From the NCBI GenBank assembly GCA_965230225.1, contig CBDDKM010000002.1:744001-808000 (forward strand): a stretch of DNA of 64,000 nt, given 5' to 3'. A program made the translations under genes and the position numbers. Below are positions 60,001-64,000 of this stretch, in pieces. Under the pieces are notes generated by a model. That model ran no database searches, was not told the origin of the DNA, and saw nothing but the letters and a program-made list of their open reading frames with translations. The DNA is from CALSMU01 sp965230225. Lineage in GTDB: Bacteria; Bacteroidota; Bacteroidia; Flavobacteriales_D; Parvicellaceae. Numbering within the stretch: position 1 is the stretch's first letter; every line of letters starts with the position of its first letter.

Positions 60001-60487
60001 ACCAAACAGACTCCATGTACTTATTGTCATAAGTAACGTATGGGTCATTCATGTCTACCCAATATCCCATCTTTTCGGTAAGGTCACTCCAAATGTCAGT
60101 GTATTTCATCACTGCCTTACGACAAGCAATGTTGTAATCCTCAATGGAGATTTTAGTACCAATGTCTTCTTTGGTGATTCCAAGTTCCTTTTCTACGCTA
60201 AGCTCAACAGGTAACCCGTGAGTATCCCACCCGGCTTTACGATTAACTCTATACCCTTTAAGGGTTTTATATCGGCAAAAAATGTCTTTAATGGTACGTC
60301 CCATTACGTGATGGATACCAGGCATACCATTCGCCGAAGGAGGTCCTTCAAAGAAAATAAATGGCTTGTTTTCGTCCCTGGAAATAATACTTTGCTCAAA
60401 TGTGTTTTCTGATTTCCATTTCTCCAGAATTTCATTTGCAACATTAGGTAGGTTTAAACCTTTGTATTCCGTGTATTTCGTACTCAT
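57098..60487 (-). CDS. ileS: Isoleucine-tRNA ligase (type 2-like)
   Basis: A 1129-residue class I synthetase that charges tRNA-Ile and edits Val. The HIGH region reads SANGMPGIHHVMGRTIKD (residues 51-68), and the KMSKS motif appears as KMSKR (675-679, in NGQKMSKRLGN). The editing domain has LAWTTTPWTLPSNTALCVGP and the GTGIVHIAPTFGADD block. There is no C-terminal zinc ribbon. The length, HHV form and KMSKR fit the eukaryote-like IleRS2 type found in Bacteroidota. It heads the dksA-lspA-PhoD operon. Confidence 0.96.
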   Translation of the reverse strand: MSTKYTEYKGLNLPNVANEILEKWKSENTFEQSIISRDENKPFIFFEGPPSANGMPGIHHVMGRTIKDIFCRYKTLKGYRVNRKAGWDTHGLPVELSVEKELGITKEDIGTKISIEDYNIACRKAVMKYTDIWSDLTEKMGYWVDMNDPYVTYDNKYMESVWWLLKEIYNKDLMYKGYTIQPYSPKAGTGLSSHELNQPGCYRDVKDTTVVAQFKAKANDVLPEDTHFLAWTTTPWTLPSNTALCVGPKIEYVLVKTFNQYTGTPVNLVLAKALMGKQLSGKYVAASEEFPMNGFSLGDKKIPYTVEKEFVGTDLVGIEYEQLLPFALPDETPEKAFRVIPGAFVTTEDGTGIVHIAPTFGADDAQVAKDAGVPPMLVKDEYENLVPLVDLQGRFRPEMGEFGGMYVKNEYYDEGEAPEKSVDVQIAIKLKEENKAFKVEKYEHSYPHCWRTDKPVLYYPLDSWFIRITAVKERMAELNKTINWKPKSTGEGRFGNWLEGANDWNLSRSRFWGIPIPIWRTEDGTEQICIGSAEELKAECEKAVQAGLMDANPLANFVVGDTSDDNYNTFDFHKNYVDAITLVSASGQPMKREADLIDVWFDSGSMPIAQRHYPFENKDLIDEKGFGQADFIAEGVDQTRGWFYTLHAISTMVFDRVAYKSVISNGLVLDKNGQKMSKRLGNAVKPFENLDKYGADATRWYMITNAQPWDNLKFDEEGITETQRKFFGTLYNTYGFFSLYANVDGFTFAEDEVLLSERPEIDRWIISKLNSLILEVQNAFESLEPTRAGRAIQNFVTDELSNWYVRLCRRRFWRGEYTSDKIAAYQTLYQCLETVAVLSSPIAPFYSDQLYCDLNKVSGRNTVTSVHLATFPEANESYIDQDLEERMSIAQKVSSMTLSLRKKEFIKVRQPLQKIMVPALDSTFERRIEAVKDLILSEVNVKELEILKDTTGVLVKKIKPNFKTIGKKYGKQMKAIIAMVNQWGQEEIQAVEQNNGWKGNIDDLDVELVLEDFEISTDDIPGWLVASEGSITVALDVTISQALKNEGIAREFVNRIQNLRKESGLEVTDRIDLMIKSDDKINEAINENLNYICSETLANSLNLVDEVSGSKLAFEVEEGVSTELALTKV

Positions 60488-60488
60488 T

Positions 60489-60500
60489 TTAAGCGCTTAA
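60489..60500. promoter_or_regulatory. 12-bp palindrome in the ileS leader
   Basis: TTAAGCGCTTAA is a perfect palindrome 1 base before the ileS start codon, and it overlaps a second inverted repeat CTTAAA/TTTAAG (60496-60509). It could control translation start or be a protein site; no T-box structure is evident. Confidence 0.3.
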
Positions 60501-60597
60501 ATTTTTAAGGATTGCGAATTTAATGAAAAACTGCTTTTGATTTCCTCACTTGGGCTTTTTTATTCATTTTTGTGCGAATTATCATAATCTATTGAAA

Positions 60598-61611
60598 ATG
60601 AAACGAGTAATATTTGGAGCATTGGCAATTATTTTGGTTGCATGTGGTGGTGAGGAGCCTACTCAGGACAATCAGCAAAGTGAAGGAAGTGAAACTGCTC
60701 GATTTGATTCGGTTGGAGTGGATTCAGTTGAGGTAATTGAGGATACTATTGTTATTGATACATTGCCGGAACCAATAGACTATACAGCCTATCTAAATGC
60801 TCCACAATATTTCATGGTGGAGGAAATTTCAATACTGAAAAACTATTTTACCGATTCGTTGATTTGGGCCTATGATCATTGTATTGTTACCTTGGAAGAA
60901 GCTGATACTGACACTGCTTTTTTGAAGGCTTATACTGGAGCATTGGAATTAAAATTGGCTCTTTCAATGCACATTCAGGAATTAAATTTATTCAATGAAA
61001 ACAGAGAAGGAAGTTACTACCCGGACTTTGTAATCAACGATTTGGCTCCAGTTGATAATCAAACCATGGGGTTTTTCGGAACCTGTGTAGCCGAGTGTAC
61101 TGAGTTTGACTTCACATTTTCATTGACTGATTTTGAAAATAAAGCAGCATCAACCATGGGAGAAATGGATGACATATTTATTACTCTTCTAAGTAGTGCT
61201 GACGGAGAGTATGGTGGAGATGCTATGGGGTGGATGACCTGGTTTGCACGAATGTGGGATTATGGTGGAGCCGTTCAAATGGGAACCGGAAGAATTGAAA
61301 GCTTTCTTAAGTCTTCTAAAGCCTTCATGGAAGCGCATGATATGGCAAATACTTTTCCTAAAATAAACGATTTACTATTGCAATACAGAAGGAATGCATT
61401 GGGCGATATTACCCATGGTATTTACATGCAATCGGCAGAATTGGTAAGTGGTGAACTAGATCGAATTATTGAGGAACATCTGTTTGAAAATGAACTGGAA
61501 AAGATGGTCAACTGGAACAATAAAATCAAAGCAGGAGATTACCAGTGCGAATGCGTTGGAGGAAGCATGCAATTTGATTGTGAGACCGGTGATTGTGACT
61601 TTGGAGGCTAA
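60598..61611 (+). CDS. Lipoprotein of unknown function
   Basis: About 337 residues from the ATG at 60598, which places a lipoprotein signal at the N-terminus (MKRVIFGALAIILVACGGEE, lipobox VAC). An acidic linker (about 18-50) is followed by an all-helical domain (about 60-310) and a Cys-rich tail (DYQCECVGGSMQFDCETGDC). No known family was recognised. A TTG at 60550 would add an unlikely 16-residue N-terminus. Monocistronic, divergent from ileS. Confidence 0.72.
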   Translation: MKRVIFGALAIILVACGGEEPTQDNQQSEGSETARFDSVGVDSVEVIEDTIVIDTLPEPIDYTAYLNAPQYFMVEEISILKNYFTDSLIWAYDHCIVTLEEADTDTAFLKAYTGALELKLALSMHIQELNLFNENREGSYYPDFVINDLAPVDNQTMGFFGTCVAECTEFDFTFSLTDFENKAASTMGEMDDIFITLLSSADGEYGGDAMGWMTWFARMWDYGGAVQMGTGRIESFLKSSKAFMEAHDMANTFPKINDLLLQYRRNALGDITHGIYMQSAELVSGELDRIIEEHLFENELEKMVNWNNKIKAGDYQCECVGGSMQFDCETGDCDFGG

Positions 61612-61650
61612 CTAGCTGTAAATCTGTTAAAAAGAAAACTATTCACCTTC

Positions 61651-61678
61651 TTTTTGTACAAAAACTAAAACGTTTTAG
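61651..61678. promoter_or_regulatory. Two adjacent perfect 14-bp palindromes
   Basis: TTTTTGTACAAAAA (61651-61664) and CTAAAACGTTTTAG (61665-61678) are each perfect palindromes placed end to end without a gap. The second has the CG centre of LacI-type operators. They lie 168 bases upstream of the large surface-protein gene and 40 bases after a lipoprotein gene. The remaining gap (61612-61845) holds no gene. Confidence 0.4.
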
Positions 61679-61845
61679 AAAATTTTAGATCAGTAAGGCA
61701 ACCTTGCTGTTAAAATGCGTTATATTCGAAAAGCTAAATCGATTTAGTAAAGTTGTTTAGTTTCTTGTTTACCCATAGTTAACCCAATTTATGGGAGGTG
61801 CAGACAGAAATAACAATTTGCCAACATCATTTGAATAACCACGAA

Positions 61846-64000
61846 ATGACCAGATTATACCACACACTCCTATGGGCATTACTTCCTGTATTCTCTTTAG
61901 GACAATACCAGATTAATGGAAATGCTTACCAAACTTCTTGTAATTGTTATACACTTACAGATAATGCAACCACTCAGGTTGGGTCGGTTTGGAACGTTAA
62001 TTTAATAGATTTAAATAACCCGTTTGATTTCAACTTCGATGTATGGTTAGGGTGTAACGATGGTGGTGCCGATGGAATTGCATTTGGTCTCCAACCGGTA
62101 GGAACCGGAATTGGTGTAAATGGAAATGGAATGGGGCTTGGTGGTGTAACCCCTTCATTTGGGGCATTTATCGATACTTATCAAAACAGTGTTCCGGATA
62201 ACGACCCGTGGGAGGATCATATTTCCATCAGTTCGAATGGAAATGTTGCACATGATGGTGGTGCAGATGATTTGGCAGGTCCGGCAACCATTCCTAATAT
62301 TGAAGATTGTGCATGGCACACTTTTCAGGTGGTATGGGACCCTGCTACACAAACCTTTGAAGTTTATCTGGACGGAACACTATATTTAAGCTATACCGGA
62401 GACATTATCAATAATATATTTGGTGGTAATCCTAATGTTTATTGGGGGTTTACAGGTTCTACCGGAGGGCTTTCCAATGAACAACAATTTTGTACACAAC
62501 TTCAAGCGTTATGGCAAACAACTGTAACTTCCACTTGTGCTGGTCAGCCAATTCAATTTAGTGATAATAGCTCTTCGTTTGGTGTAATTACAGATTGGGC
62601 ATGGGATTTTGGAGATGGTAATACCGGTACAGGGCAATCACCTACACATACTTATAATGCGGATGGGACTTATACGGTAGAATTAACCATTACTGATGCC
62701 AGTGGATGTACTGATACCTATTCTTTTCCTGTGGTTATTTCTTCTCCCTCTGTTGTGGCAAGTGCTTCACCTGCTTCCATTTGTGCCGGACAAACATCTC
62801 AATTAGATGCGGTTGTAACAGACCCTATTGCACCACCTTGTGATTGGAGCATAACCTTATGGGATTCCTTTGGAGATGGTTGGAACGGAGGAGTTGTTGA
62901 GGTTTTTGTGGATGGAGTTTCGGTTGGAACTTATGAAATATTAGCCACTGGACCTACTAACGGAGATGGCCCGGAATCATATTCTTTTCCGGTAACAGAT
63001 GGGGCTACTGTTACTACAGTTTTTACAGCAGGTAGTTATGCATCAGAGGTATATTATTCCATATATGATAACAATGGAGTGGAAGTATTTCAGGATGGAC
63101 ACGCCGGTGCTACACCAACAGGTGGTACAGCAGGCGTTGTAAGCTGCCCAACTCCGGTTCATACCTACGATTATGTTTGGACACCAGACGTTAACTTGAC
63201 GGATGATCAAATTAGTAATCCGGTAGCCAGTCCAACATCCACTCAAACTTATACCATTACTGTTACTGATCAAGCTACTGGGTGTACTGCAACCGATGAT
63301 GTTACAGTAACTGTAAATACCTTAACAGTAAACGATGCTTTTACCAATGAAACTTGTTTGGGAGATAATGATGGTACTATTACGTTATCAGCTACAGGAG
63401 GAACGGCACCATATACCTATGATATAGGAGTTGGCCCAACCAATACCACAGGAAACTTTACCAACTTAACTCCAGGAACCTATAATATTACTGTTTCTGA
63501 TGCGGCAGGTTGTCAAGGGTTTGCTACAGTAACCATTGCACCCGGACCTGTTTGTTGTCCAATGACCAATACAACAGCCTCCACCAACATTAGCTGCAAT
63601 GGAGGAAACGATGGAACCATTACGTTAACAGAAAATTTAGGTGCTGCACCGGTTACTTTTAGTATTGATAATGGAACGACCAACCAAGCGAGTGGAACCT
63701 TTACAGGGCTATCTGCCGGGACTTATGATATACTAATTACAGATGCTAATAACTGTACTTTCACGGCACAAATTACTTTAACAGAACCAACCGCATTATC
63801 TGGGTCAATTACTACCCAAACCAACGTATTATGTAATGGGGGAAATAATGGAAGTGTTACTATAGTTGCAGCGGATGGGACTCCGGGATATCAATATTCC
63901 ATTGATGGAGGAACAACCTATCAGGCTTCAGGAACTTTTGGAACGTTAACTGCTGGGAGTTATACCATCACCATTCAAGATGCTAACTTATGTACAACTA
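61846..64000 (+). CDS. Large surface protein: L-type lectin, PKD and SprB repeats (partial, 3' end outside window)
   Basis: The frame from the ATG at 61846 is open to the window end (about 718 codons). Signal peptide MTRLYHTLLWALLPVFSLGQ; an L-type-lectin-like domain (about 20-220: NPFDFNFDVWLGCNDGGADG, IAFGLQPVG, WHTFQVVWDPATQTFEVYLD, YWGFTGSTGG); a PKD domain (about 225-305: AWDFGDGNTGTGQSPTHTYN); a Ca-binding-type domain (WSITLWDSFGDGWNGGVVEV); and an Ig-like unit with TQTYTITVTDQ. At least three SprB-type repeats of about 75-80 residues follow (TCLGDNDGTITLSATGGTAP, ISCNGGNDGTITLTE, VLCNGGNNGSVTIVAADGTP). SprB repeats suggest a gliding or surface adhesin exported by T9SS. It may continue for kilobases. 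Confidence 0.88.
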   Translation, partial: MTRLYHTLLWALLPVFSLGQYQINGNAYQTSCNCYTLTDNATTQVGSVWNVNLIDLNNPFDFNFDVWLGCNDGGADGIAFGLQPVGTGIGVNGNGMGLGGVTPSFGAFIDTYQNSVPDNDPWEDHISISSNGNVAHDGGADDLAGPATIPNIEDCAWHTFQVVWDPATQTFEVYLDGTLYLSYTGDIINNIFGGNPNVYWGFTGSTGGLSNEQQFCTQLQALWQTTVTSTCAGQPIQFSDNSSSFGVITDWAWDFGDGNTGTGQSPTHTYNADGTYTVELTITDASGCTDTYSFPVVISSPSVVASASPASICAGQTSQLDAVVTDPIAPPCDWSITLWDSFGDGWNGGVVEVFVDGVSVGTYEILATGPTNGDGPESYSFPVTDGATVTTVFTAGSYASEVYYSIYDNNGVEVFQDGHAGATPTGGTAGVVSCPTPVHTYDYVWTPDVNLTDDQISNPVASPTSTQTYTITVTDQATGCTATDDVTVTVNTLTVNDAFTNETCLGDNDGTITLSATGGTAPYTYDIGVGPTNTTGNFTNLTPGTYNITVSDAAGCQGFATVTIAPGPVCCPMTNTTASTNISCNGGNDGTITLTENLGAAPVTFSIDNGTTNQASGTFTGLSAGTYDILITDANNCTFTAQITLTEPTALSGSITTQTNVLCNGGNNGSVTIVAADGTPGYQYSIDGGTTYQASGTFGTLTAGSYTITIQDANLCTT

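Noticed and set aside
63313..64000. Periodic repeats considered as a CRISPR or satellite array
   Set aside because: The period (about 230 bases) is in frame and encodes SprB-type protein repeats; there are no short conserved repeats with unique spacers.

Overview
The window looks like a chromosomal segment of a marine-type Bacteroidota, most likely Flavobacteriales (Crocinitomicaceae/Cryomorphaceae-like). This is inferred from several signs. There are many type IX secretion (T9SS) C-terminal sorting domains and one CHU_C/gliding-type C-terminus. Lipoproteins with short lipoboxes are numerous. At least two -7 boxes have the TAnnTTTG form, and the ileS-dksA-lspA order is typical of the phylum. 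Start sites generally lack Shine-Dalgarno sequences. I found no rRNA, tRNA, CRISPR array, integrase or transposase.

Layout. 1-4.2 kb: the edge of a phage-tail-collar-domain gene, a stand-alone LuxR-type regulator, a nucleoid-associated NdpA-like protein, a CAP-domain protein and a TonB C-terminal protein. 4.2-12.5 kb: the MoxR AAA+ / DUF58 / DUF4350 / DUF4129 / SpoIIM membrane cluster, with RDD and rsmI divergent from it. 13-16 kb: a small heat-shock protein behind a promoter carrying a tandem repeat, then a DUF1566 T9SS protein. 16.5-24 kb: an ArnT-like glycosyltransferase fused to MORN repeats, an FAD oxidoreductase, and a group containing a lipidated, membrane-segment-free SecD homologue next to a truncated flotillin. 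24-28.5 kb: a PKD protein and a PhoD phosphatase, both T9SS cargo, then a TPR lipoprotein. 28.45-29.1 kb: a broken GIY-YIG nuclease gene framed by hairpin-forming repeats. 29-33 kb: leuS with an enlarged insertion, and a low-complexity lipoprotein.

33-47 kb: two lipoproteins and a beta-propeller/LytTR membrane regulator in one operon, secreted T9SS/CHU_C proteins, a Gly-rich surface protein, a TPR-membrane-HTH regulator, and an Omp28-like protein behind palindromic candidate operators. 47-51 kb: an ABC ATPase and partner membrane protein, and an SprB-repeat T9SS protein. 51-54.5 kb: three tandem AIM24/TIGR00266 paralogues with an M48 protease. 54.6-60.5 kb: ileS, dksA-like, lspA and a second PhoD-like phosphatase. 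60.6-64 kb: a lipoprotein and the 5' part of a large lectin/PKD/SprB-repeat surface protein running off the window.

The most promising unexplained signals are four. First, the GIY-YIG remnant bracketed by structured repeats whose GAAA-loop hairpins differ by paired changes, which suggests a REP/RAYT-like mobile unit built on a GIY-YIG nuclease. Second, the free-standing SecD-like lipoprotein. Third, the GT-MORN fusion. Fourth, several perfect palindromes beside membrane-bound or stand-alone HTH regulators. Everything here comes from reading the sequence; no database search was run.
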